Part shown: positions 43,208 through 53,051 of the stretch, one piece after another | How positions within the stretch are numbered: position 1 is the first letter of the stretch | How the letters are laid out: each line of letters begins with the position of its first letter | Assembly: GCF_000620625.1 (NCBI RefSeq) | Contig: NZ_JIAW01000033.1 | Coordinates: 1 to 58,415 of the forward strand | DNA from: Mycobacterium sp. URHB0044 | GTDB lineage: Bacteria; Actinomycetota; Actinomycetes; Mycobacteriales; Mycobacteriaceae | DNA: 58,415 nucleotides | Direction of reading: 5' to 3' | Position numbers and translations under genes: made by a program | Notes under the pieces: model-generated | Databases searched by the model: none | What the model was told of the DNA's origin: nothing | Seen by the model: the letters and a program-made list of their open reading frames with translations, nothing else

Positions 43208-43222
43208 CCTGTTGATCCTGCC

Positions 43223-43867
43223 CTACCAGGCCGCGTCGAGGTCGCCGTGTTGCTCGATCCAGGTGTGCATCGCGATGCCCGCGGCGACGGCGGCGTTCAT
43301 GCTGCGCGTGGAGCCGAACTGCGCGATCGACACGGTCCGTGCGGCGCCCGCCCTGGCGTCGTCGGTGATGCCGGGCCCCTCCTGACCGAAGATCAGCAGT
43401 AAGTCGCGCGGCAGGGCGACGCGTTCGATGCGGACCGCGCCGGGGACGTTGTCGACGGCGATCACCTCAAGGCCCGCGTCGGTGGCGAACGCCAGCAACT
43501 CGGCGGTGGTGTCGTGGTGGCGCAGTCGCTGGTAGCGGTCGGTCACCATGGCGCCGCGCCGGTTCCAGCGGCGACGACCGACGATGTGCACGGTATCGAC
43601 GGCGAACGCGTTGGCCGTCCGAACCACGCTGCCGATGTTGGCGTCGTTGCCGAAGTTCTCGATCGCCACGTGCAGCGCGTGGCGGCGCGTGTCGATGTCG
43701 GCCACGATGGCCTCCCGCGTCCAGTACCGATACGCGTCGACGACGTTGCGGGTGTCCCCGTCACGCAACAGATCCCTGTCGTATCGGGGGTCGTCCGGCA
43801 GCGGCCCCTCCCATGGGCCGACGCCGGGCGCCTCACCCCATTCGGTGGGGCCTGGTATCTCACTCAC
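43223..43867 (-). CDS. SpoU/TrmH-family RNA 2'-O-methyltransferase (Rv0380c-like)
   Basis: 214 residues. SPOUT trefoil-knot motifs: FGNDANIGSVVRTANAF (motif 1), LLIFGQEGPGI (motif 2), IAQFGSTRSMNAAVAAGIAMH (motif 3). Transfers methyl from SAM to ribose of tRNA or rRNA. N-terminal extension of about 45 residues precedes the domain. GTG at 43867 overlaps the upstream lipoprotein gene by 8 bp. Confidence 0.9.
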   Translation of the reverse strand: MSEIPGPTEWGEAPGVGPWEGPLPDDPRYDRDLLRDGDTRNVVDAYRYWTREAIVADIDTRRHALHVAIENFGNDANIGSVVRTANAFAVDTVHIVGRRRWNRRGAMVTDRYQRLRHHDTTAELLAFATDAGLEVIAVDNVPGAVRIERVALPRDLLLIFGQEGPGITDDARAGAARTVSIAQFGSTRSMNAAVAAGIAMHTWIEQHGDLDAAW

Positions 43868-44759
43868 CCTTGGTCCACAGCGCCGCGTGCGTTCCGATCA
43901 CCGAGACCGTGGCATAGAGCAGCGCCGCGTTGATCTCGCCCTGGGTGCACAGCGACGCCCGCACCGACACCGCCTCCAGCGACGAGTCCGGCAGCACCAG
44001 CATCGACGCCCCGTACACCGAGCACGAGTAGGACAGCCCCGCACCCGGCAGCGTCGGCGCCACCACGACCATCAACGGGCCACCGCGGCGTGCCGAGTCC
44101 TCGCGGTATCGCGCTGCGGCGCCGTCGATCTGGAGACCCAGCAGCATGTAGCCGGAACCGGTGAAGGCGGCCTGGTCGCCGAGCGCAGTCGGATCGAGTT
44201 GGGCGCCGTCACCGTGGAAGGCGTCGACGCTGGTGGTCTGCAGCACCATGCCGGTGTCGTTCTCGTTGGTGGGCAGCAGGCCGACGGGGAAGGCGGCCGG
44301 ATAGGCCACCGTCGTGCCCGGCATCCGGTCCTGCGGCGAGTAGGCATATACGCCCCGCACCTGGGTCTGATCCCGCAGCGGGCCCAAACACACTGTGCCG
44401 GTGAGCTTCTCGGGGTTCGGCGCGGACGCGGGCTGAAGGTTCAGACTGGTCACCCCCGAGCAGCCGCCCACCGCGTTGGACTCGATCGGATGGGCGAGCG
44501 CACCGTACAGACCGAACCGCAGCGACTCCGGCTTGGCGTGCGGCCCGCCGGGCGTCGACGCGGCGGCGTCGACGTCGACCAGGACATAGTCGCCGTCGAA
44601 CCGCAGATTGGACACCGACATGTTCCAGCCCAGCGTCGCAAGGGATTCACCGATCTTCGCGGCCTGCGTGCCGTACGGACCGCCGTCGTCGGTGCTGCTG
44701 GAACAGGCCGCAAGCAGGGTCGCCGCGAGCAGCCCCGCGACTACTGCGCGCACCGACAC
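43860..44759 (-). CDS. Lipoprotein, unknown function (Rv0381c-like position)
   Basis: 299 residues. Lipobox LLAAC at 15-19 (SVRAVVAGLLAATLLAACSS), so anchored in the cell envelope. The mature chain is beta-rich with four Cys pairs possible (GGCSGV, TVCLG, YSCSV, SLCTQG). No named domain recognised. GTG-type start at 44759. It precedes the RNA methyltransferase gene and overlaps it by 8 bp, as in the Rv0380c-Rv0381c pair. Confidence 0.75.
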   Translation of the reverse strand: MSVRAVVAGLLAATLLAACSSSTDDGGPYGTQAAKIGESLATLGWNMSVSNLRFDGDYVLVDVDAAASTPGGPHAKPESLRFGLYGALAHPIESNAVGGCSGVTSLNLQPASAPNPEKLTGTVCLGPLRDQTQVRGVYAYSPQDRMPGTTVAYPAAFPVGLLPTNENDTGMVLQTTSVDAFHGDGAQLDPTALGDQAAFTGSGYMLLGLQIDGAAARYREDSARRGGPLMVVVAPTLPGAGLSYSCSVYGASMLVLPDSSLEAVSVRASLCTQGEINAALLYATVSVIGTHAALWTKGE

Positions 44760-44765
44760 GCTGGT

Positions 44766-45542
44766 CTATGTCCGTCCACGGCCGCGGCCAACGACCTTCG
44801 TCATGGCGCGCACCAGGTTTCGCGGCACCATGCGGCCACCGGTGGTCAGCACCTTGTATTGCAGCCCGGGCACGATGACGACGTGACCCTTCGCCACGTC
44901 GGCTAGGCAGTCGCGGACCACGTCGGCCACCTCGAGCCACAGGAACGACGGCGTGCCCGCCATGTCGATGCCCGCCCGCTCGTGGAATTCGGTGCGCACG
45001 AAGCCGGGGCACAGCGCGTGCACGCCGACACCGGTGCCGCCGAGCCCGTTGGCCAGACCCTCGGAGAACGCGACCACCCAGGCCTTCGACGCCGAGTAGG
45101 TCGAGCCGCGGCCGGGAAGCAGCCCCGCGACGCTGGCGACGTTGATGACGGTGCCCGCGCCTGCCGCCAACATGGGCGGCAGAGCGGCGTGCGTCAGCTG
45201 CATCACCGCGGTCACGTTGACGTCGAGCTGGGATTGCAGTGAGGCGAAGTCGGCGGTCCAGAACTCGCCTGAGGTGCCGAATCCCGCGTTGTTGACCAGG
45301 ATTCGCACGCCCTTGGTCAGGCGCTCCGCCACCCTCTCGCGATCGGCGGCGACGGCCAGGTCGGCGGGCAGCACCTCGACCTCGGCGCCGGCTTCGTCGT
45401 GCAGCTCGGCGGCAAGGCTCTGCAGCCGGTCGACGTCACGGGCCACCAACACCAGGTCGTGACCGTCGATGGCATAGCGGCGGGCGAATCCCGTCCCGAG
45501 ACCCGACGTCGGTCCGGTGATCATTGCGACGGGGCGGGACAT
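44766..45542 (-). CDS. Short-chain dehydrogenase/reductase
   Basis: 258 residues. TGPTSGLGTGFARRYA (cofactor loop), NNAGFGTSG, and Tyr/Lys in STYSASKAWVVAF with Ser in NVASVAG. Resembles the KR-like DltE/YqjQ type that modifies fatty acyl or keto groups. The C-terminal basic tail (MVPRNLVRAMTKVVGRGRGR) may contact membrane. ATG at 45542. It occupies the place where M. tuberculosis has pyrE, as I recall the order. Confidence 0.88.
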   Translation of the reverse strand: MSRPVAMITGPTSGLGTGFARRYAIDGHDLVLVARDVDRLQSLAAELHDEAGAEVEVLPADLAVAADRERVAERLTKGVRILVNNAGFGTSGEFWTADFASLQSQLDVNVTAVMQLTHAALPPMLAAGAGTVINVASVAGLLPGRGSTYSASKAWVVAFSEGLANGLGGTGVGVHALCPGFVRTEFHERAGIDMAGTPSFLWLEVADVVRDCLADVAKGHVVIVPGLQYKVLTTGGRMVPRNLVRAMTKVVGRGRGRT

Positions 45543-45587
45543 GCCGACAGGTTACTTGGCGCCCATCGGGCGCAGGCGAGGCGTCAG

Positions 45588-46391
45588 CTAGCGCTGATAG
45601 TGCGGGGACTGACGGCCGTTGCGCGCTGGCGGGCGCGGCTGCGTGTAGCGGCCGACGTCGGCGCGGCCGGCGGGCTGGTCGGTCCGACCGGCGGGCAGCT
45701 CACGGGGTGGGGCGACCGGACGGCCAGGAGATCCGCCGCGCCGGGCCACGGCCGGGCCTGCGCTGCCACTCGGGCCGGTCTGCGGAGTAGGCGGCAGGAC
45801 ACGCAGCAGATCGTTGAACTGACGGACGGTGAGCAGACCCTCGTCCCACTGCGCCCTGGTGCTGGTCACCGGCATGCTGACCAGCGTCCAGTTCTGCTCG
45901 TTCCACATGATCTCGGCGCAGTCGGGCGCCGCGTGCGCGAACGTCACCATGCGCCGGTCGCAGGCGCGGCGGGCGGCGTCGAGATTGGTCGAGTAGACCA
46001 TCCGCGGGCCGATGGCGCCCAGCAGCCAGATGTCGCTCTCGCGTGGTTCCTTGATGTCCTTGAGGCGCACGTCGACGACGACGTTGGTGCCGACCTTGCG
46101 GTGCAGCGCGATGACCGTCGCCACGTCCTCGAGGTCGAAGATGAACACCGCTTCACCGCGGATCTGGCCGAGCACCACGTTCTTGGCGGTCACGTCGCCG
46201 ACCGTGGACATCACGCCGCGCTTCCAGCGCTTTACGATGTCGGCCGATTCGTGTTCGTAGTCGAAGCCGTGCGACTTGGCCCACGACTTGCGCCGACGGC
46301 CCAGGCCACGGCGCTTGTCGATGTCGACGTACAACAACACCGCCGCACCTGTGAAACAGAGTGCGGACAGCGTGAACCAGAGCGGGACCAT
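45588..46391 (-). CDS. ttfA: TtfA, trehalose monomycolate transport factor
   Basis: 267 residues. One N-terminal TM helix (VPLWFTLSALCFTGAAVLLYVDID), a basic RRGLGRRRKSWAKSHGF stretch, a cytosolic domain, and a Pro/Arg-rich disordered tail. Collinear with Rv0383c, shown in published work to be the MmpL3 partner TtfA, essential for trehalose monomycolate export. Assigned by family features and position directly downstream of clpB. ATG at 46391. Confidence 0.82.
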   Translation of the reverse strand: MVPLWFTLSALCFTGAAVLLYVDIDKRRGLGRRRKSWAKSHGFDYEHESADIVKRWKRGVMSTVGDVTAKNVVLGQIRGEAVFIFDLEDVATVIALHRKVGTNVVVDVRLKDIKEPRESDIWLLGAIGPRMVYSTNLDAARRACDRRMVTFAHAAPDCAEIMWNEQNWTLVSMPVTSTRAQWDEGLLTVRQFNDLLRVLPPTPQTGPSGSAGPAVARRGGSPGRPVAPPRELPAGRTDQPAGRADVGRYTQPRPPARNGRQSPHYQR

Positions 46392-46475
46392 TGCCCCCAG
46401 CCTACTGGCTGGTACCGCTTTCGCTCGAACTCGAATGGATCACAACCTCATCACCAAGCGACATGGCCCGGCGAG

Positions 46476-46523
46476 ACTGCTGCCAGATCGCGTTTCGGCG
46501 AGGATTCGCGATCTGGCAGCAGT
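46476..46523 (-). terminator. Hairpin terminator after clpB
   Basis: Perfect 17-bp arms ACTGCTGCCAGATCGCG (46476-46492) and its complement (46507-46523) with a 14-nt loop begin 16 bp after the clpB stop. No U-tract follows. The remaining sequence of the clpB-ttfA gap (46392-46539) shows no gene. Confidence 0.75.
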
Positions 46524-46539
46524 GTCGACGCGGGTTGTG

Positions 46540-49086
<2,547 letters not shown>

Positions 49087-49132
49087 GACGCCTCCGTTCT
49101 CTTTCTTGGGAAAAATGCTCGTCGTGATGAAC

Positions 49133-49165
49133 AACGTCGTCAAGGTTGAGTCTGTTCCGCTCAAC
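49133..49165 (-). promoter_or_regulatory. HspR HAIR-like operator overlapping an ECF-sigma promoter for clpB
   Basis: GTTGAGT (49145-49151), 7 bp, GCTCAAC (49159-49165) match the HAIR consensus CTTGAGT-N7-ACTCAAG at 11 of 14 arm positions. On the minus strand GGAAC (complement of 49154-49158) followed by 18 bp and GTT (49133-49135) fits the SigE/SigH pattern known for clpB. The -35 lies inside the operator spacer, so HspR bound there would block it. Located 47-79 bp upstream of the clpB start. Confidence 0.6.
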
Positions 49166-49215
49166 TCTAGCCAATTTGGGATCGGTAGGGACGTGGTTTC
49201 GGCCACACTGTTGCG

Positions 49216-49620
49216 GTGCGCGTCAATTACAAGATCGTCCTGCTCATAGCGGTGCTCGCGGCGATGGTCGTCGGGTGCTCCCGGGAAACCCCTGGGGTGG
49301 CAATGGCGCCGGCGGGCGCGCTGGGATTCTCCGACGAGGATCAGGTGCGCGACGTCGTCGACCGCTTCGAGCAGTCATGGAACGACGCGGACTTCGACGC
49401 GATGTCCGAGATCCTGTGCGAGGACATGCGCAACGATGCCGAGTTCGGTCCGAGCGAGATGAAGGAGATGCGGGAGATGGCTGGCACGTTGACCCTCACG
49501 ATCGCCGATCTCGTCATCGACGGCGACGGGGCGACCGCCACGATCCTGAATGACGGTGAAGACCCCGACGACATCGAGTTCGCCCGCGAGGACGGCGACT
49601 GGAAGTGGTGTGAATACTGA
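49216..49620 (+). CDS. Lipoprotein with NTF2-like (DUF4878-type) domain
   Basis: 134 residues. Lipoprotein signal MRVNYKIVLLIAVLAAMVVGC, then FSDEDQVRDVVDRFEQSWNDADFDAMSEILCEDM and a beta-rich end FAREDGDWKWCEY. Cys pair (ILCEDM and KWCEY) like the two other NTF2-type genes here. Outside face of plasma membrane, function unknown. GTG at 49216, divergent from clpB. Confidence 0.72.
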   Translation: MRVNYKIVLLIAVLAAMVVGCSRETPGVAMAPAGALGFSDEDQVRDVVDRFEQSWNDADFDAMSEILCEDMRNDAEFGPSEMKEMREMAGTLTLTIADLVIDGDGATATILNDGEDPDDIEFAREDGDWKWCEY

Positions 49621-49627
49621 GTGCCGC

Positions 49628-50590
49628 TCAGTCGGCGAAGTCCCAGTACTGCAGCCATGTCACCGTCGCGAACGCCGTCAAGGTCACGACGTAGAGCGCC
49701 ACGACCACGGCCGCACCCACCGCACTGGTCCGCAGTCCCGCGCCGTCGACCGGATCCAGCCAGCGCCCGAACCATCGCGACACCTGCGGCATCAGCCACC
49801 ACTGCAACAGCGAGACACTGACCACCTGGCTGAGCCACAACGCCAACCACGGTTGGGCGCCCCAGCCGTCCAGAACCGGCCCGACGAAGCGCGACAGGAT
49901 CATCACCGTCGGATAGAGCACCAGCAGCACCACCATCGCCGACTTCCAGTTCGGCGTCATCAACGTCCGGCCGTCCTGCACCCGCACGGTCGTGCCGAAC
50001 GGGGTGGTGCTCGACACGGCCGAGAAGCCCTTGGTCAGGCTCGACCGCAAACCCGGTAGCGCCTCGTCCCGCTCCTTCGACCCCAACCACGCCGACAGCT
50101 GGGCGGCCGTCCTGAACCTAAGGACCGACAGCCATTCGCCGCCGGATTCGGCAGGCAGCAGAACGGTGCCCTCGTAGCCGGGGAACCGAGAGCTCGCCGC
50201 GACCAGTCGAGCCTGGACGGCCCTGAAGTCGGACTCCTTGCCAACAGCCACGTCGTGCCGGAATGCACTCGTGCCCGGAGGCGCTTCGCTGCCGTCGGCG
50301 AGCACCAAATCGCCTGAGCAGGAATAGAATCCACGATCTTGTCCCGCCTGGAGCACCGACCGGCGACCGGGGCTGTCGAGCCAGTCGTGCAGACGCTGCT
50401 CGGAGGAGAAGGTGGCGGCGAAGCCCCAGTCGAGGTCGGGTTCGTCGTGGACCGACACGCTGGTGGCCACCGCACCGTCAGCGCGCGCGGACGCCCGCAA
50501 CTCGGCCAACCACGCATCGAAGCCCGCCGCGTCCCGCGCCGGATGGAAGACCGTGACGGCTGTGGTTGTGGCGACAGTGGTCGACGCCAT
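49628..50590 (-). CDS. Membrane protein with two ABM-fold domains (paralogue 1)
   Basis: 320 residues. Two tandem antibiotic-biosynthesis-monooxygenase (ABM) dimeric alpha/beta-barrel domains at about 8-95 and 100-195 (FHPARDAAGFDAWLAELRASA; FRAVQARLVAASSRFPGYEGT), then three TM helices (LYPTVMILSRFVGPV; ALWLSQVVSVSLLQWWLM; VVVALYVVTLTAFATV). COG3224-like. Function unknown; the family's soluble members are cofactor-free oxygenases or haem-degraders. ATG at 50590, 8 bp after the guanine deaminase stop and on its strand, so the operon is deaminase then ABM. A second copy ends the divergent operon. Confidence 0.8.
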   Translation of the reverse strand: MASTTVATTTAVTVFHPARDAAGFDAWLAELRASARADGAVATSVSVHDEPDLDWGFAATFSSEQRLHDWLDSPGRRSVLQAGQDRGFYSCSGDLVLADGSEAPPGTSAFRHDVAVGKESDFRAVQARLVAASSRFPGYEGTVLLPAESGGEWLSVLRFRTAAQLSAWLGSKERDEALPGLRSSLTKGFSAVSSTTPFGTTVRVQDGRTLMTPNWKSAMVVLLVLYPTVMILSRFVGPVLDGWGAQPWLALWLSQVVSVSLLQWWLMPQVSRWFGRWLDPVDGAGLRTSAVGAAVVVALYVVTLTAFATVTWLQYWDFAD

Positions 50591-50598
50591 GACGTGCC

Positions 50599-52005
50599 TC
50601 AGCTTCCCGTGACGTTGCGGCCCTGGACGTACACCCGGGCGATCGACGATTCTCGGATTCCCATCAACAGCGCGAACAGGCCCTGCTCCGTCGCCAGCTT
50701 GGGGTCGGCCGCGCGGACCGCGTGGGTGAGCGTGGCGTGCAGCGCCGGGGTGGCCGACGGGTCGACGACGACGAAGTCGGCCTCCTTGCCGACGTCGAAG
50801 TTGCCGAACCTGTTCTCCATGTCCAGTGCACGCGCGCCGGCCAGGGTGCCGAGGAACAACATCTCGGCCGGGTGCATGCTCACGCCGTCGTCGCCCGGTT
50901 CGCTGATGTGCACCTTGAACGCATCGCCGAGCACGCGCGGGATCAGCCACTCGTCGCCGCCGCCGAAATCCGTTCCCGCGGCGACGTTCACACCCGAGGC
51001 CACCGTCCGCTTCCACGGCATCGTGCCCGAACCGAGGAACAGCTGGGAGATGGGACAGTGCGCGATGGACGTGCCCGTCTCCGCCATTCGCGCCAATTCG
51101 ACGTCCTGGCAGTGCACGCCGTGCGCCAGGATGGTGCGCCTGCCCAGCAGGCTCTTGCCACCGACCCGGGAACCGGGCAGGAACTTGCCGTCGTAGGTGT
51201 CGAGGTAGGAATTCACCTGGTACGCCTGCTTGGTCGAGTCGACCTCGCCGGTGCCGGGGCGGTTGTTCTCGTTGAGGTGGCTGTGTACGAAAACCCCGCG
51301 GCTCTGCACCGAATCATAGAGTTCGCCAAGGTTTTTCAGCGTCTCCGGCGTGACCGACAGCGAGAACCGGGGCACGATCGCCACGTGCAGCAGTGCGGTG
51401 TCGGGGTTTCCGGTGTCGGCGCCGTGCCACTTGTCGATTTCCTCGCGGGTCAGTCGGATGGCGTCGTCCTCCGACGTCAGCAGCGGCTGCGCGGTCTCAC
51501 CACCGACGGTCTGGATCCCGCGGCCGCTGACCAACCGCAGACCCCGGCGCTGCGTTTCGGTGAACAACGCGTCCTGGGCGTCGGGAAAGGCCGAACCGAA
51601 GACCATGGCGGCGGTGGTGCCCGCGGCGATGCGGCGACCACAGAACTCGACGGCAGCCCGCTGCGCGAATTCGGGATCGGCGAAACGCGATTCGGACGGG
51701 AAGATGCACAGGTTCAGCCACTCGAGAAGCTGCCCGCCACCGTAGGAGTCGCCCGCGTAGGTCTGCGGAAAGTGGACGTGGGTGTCGACGAAACCCGGCA
51801 ACAGGAAACCGGGCCGATGGTCGACGACGGTCGCCGACTCGGCACCTGCCGGAAGCGCCTCCCGCTCACCGCAGTAGGTGATGACGCCCGCGTCGTCGAC
51901 CACCACCGCGCCGTCGGGAATCGAGACCAGTGCCCCCGCCGCGCCGGTGACCGTCGGACTGCCCGCGATGTGGTGGACGTGACCGAGATGAACCTGACTG
52001 GCCAT
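50599..52005 (-). CDS. guaD: Guanine deaminase (amidohydrolase family)
   Basis: 468 residues. Zinc site opens with PGFVDTHVHFPQT (His76 and His78), then HSHLNEN, AHGVHC and AGTDFGGG. These match GuaD, which deaminates guanine to xanthine. No signal peptide. ATG at 52005 is followed by MASQVHLGHVHHIAG. The neighbouring genes for xanthine oxidation on the other strand support the substrate. A closely related cytosine or adenine deaminase is less likely because of the HFPQTYAGDSYG motif. Confidence 0.88.
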   Translation of the reverse strand: MASQVHLGHVHHIAGSPTVTGAAGALVSIPDGAVVVDDAGVITYCGEREALPAGAESATVVDHRPGFLLPGFVDTHVHFPQTYAGDSYGGGQLLEWLNLCIFPSESRFADPEFAQRAAVEFCGRRIAAGTTAAMVFGSAFPDAQDALFTETQRRGLRLVSGRGIQTVGGETAQPLLTSEDDAIRLTREEIDKWHGADTGNPDTALLHVAIVPRFSLSVTPETLKNLGELYDSVQSRGVFVHSHLNENNRPGTGEVDSTKQAYQVNSYLDTYDGKFLPGSRVGGKSLLGRRTILAHGVHCQDVELARMAETGTSIAHCPISQLFLGSGTMPWKRTVASGVNVAAGTDFGGGDEWLIPRVLGDAFKVHISEPGDDGVSMHPAEMLFLGTLAGARALDMENRFGNFDVGKEADFVVVDPSATPALHATLTHAVRAADPKLATEQGLFALLMGIRESSIARVYVQGRNVTGS

Positions 52006-52229
52006 CGAATTCTCCTCGTTCAGGGATCGTGACGACCCAGGTCAGATCGGCTGCAGCACAAGATCATTTCACCGACGCGGAAGTTCGATGGGTGACAACG
52101 CAAACAATTTACCGCGGTGTCATGGCAGTTGGGAGAATCGGCACCGGCAAACGTGGCGGTGCCCTACAGTCGGGCTGTCGACGCGGGTCCGCTGCGCCGG
52201 ATCGCGGCGCAACCCGAAGGACCAGCGAC
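52006..52229. other. Divergent control region between guaD and xanthine dehydrogenase genes
   Basis: 224 bp with no gene. A relatively AT-rich core (around GCAAACAATTTACCGCGG, 52101-52120) gives TAAATT on the minus strand as a possible guaD -10; TACAGT at 52165-52170 may serve the plus-strand operon. No convincing operator palindrome was found and no regulator gene is adjacent, so control by a trans-acting factor is expected. Confidence 0.4.
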
Positions 52230-53051
52230 ATGGACATCACCACGATCACCGATGTCGTCCGCCACCCGAGCGACCCTCCCGGCGCGCAGTGGCAGCCGGG
52301 TGACGCGTGGCTCGCCGGAGGGACGTGGCTGTTCTCCGACCGCCAACCCGAGCTGCGCCGACTGATCGACCTGATGCCGCTGGGCTGGAATTCCCTGGCC
52401 ACCGGTGCGGAGGGCATCGACATCGGTGCCATGTGCACCATCGCCGACCTGTACGAGTTCGCGGCGACTTCGGACTGGCCGGTCGCGCCGCTGCTGCGGA
52501 CGAGTTGTGAGGCGTTCCTCGCGTCGTTCAAGGTGTGGAACTCCGCCACGGTGGGCGGCAACATCTGCATGGCGCTGCCCGCGGGCCCGATGATCACGAT
52601 GACGGTCGCGCTCGAAGCCGCCTACACCCTGCTGGCACCGGACGGATCGGAACGCGTGCTGGACGCCGTCGACTTCGTCACCGGAAACCACGCGAACGCG
52701 CTGCATCCCGGCGAGGTGTTGCGTCGAATCCGCGTCCCCGCCAGCGCCTTGCGCAAGCGATACACGCACCGCCGGTTCACGTTGACGCACCTGGGGCGCT
52801 CCACCATCTTCATGATCGCCACCCAGGAACCCGGCGGGAGGGACCTGCTGCTGACGATCACCGCGGGCACCACCCACCCGATACGGCTGGCGTTCGACAC
52901 CGTTCCCGATGCAGGCACGCTGCAGGACGCCATCGACGCACTGGGCGACGACGTCTGGTTCGACGACCCGAACGGCGCACCAGACCACCGCCGCCACCTG
53001 GCCGCGTACTACGCCGAAGAGATCCGCGCCGAGCTGGGGAGCCCGTCATGA
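52230..53051 (+). CDS. Xanthine dehydrogenase family, FAD-binding subunit
   Basis: 273 residues. FAD-binding domain of molybdenum hydroxylases: LAGGTWLFSDRQPELRRLIDL in the first third and SATVGGNICMALPAGPM in the middle, then the CODH-type C-terminal domain. ATG at 52230; the frame is open upstream without similarity. Its stop overlaps the next start (ATGA). Takes electrons from the Fe-S clusters to FAD and NAD+ or another acceptor. Substrate inferred to be xanthine/hypoxanthine from guaD. Confidence 0.86.
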   Translation: MDITTITDVVRHPSDPPGAQWQPGDAWLAGGTWLFSDRQPELRRLIDLMPLGWNSLATGAEGIDIGAMCTIADLYEFAATSDWPVAPLLRTSCEAFLASFKVWNSATVGGNICMALPAGPMITMTVALEAAYTLLAPDGSERVLDAVDFVTGNHANALHPGEVLRRIRVPASALRKRYTHRRFTLTHLGRSTIFMIATQEPGGRDLLLTITAGTTHPIRLAFDTVPDAGTLQDAIDALGDDVWFDDPNGAPDHRRHLAAYYAEEIRAELGSPS

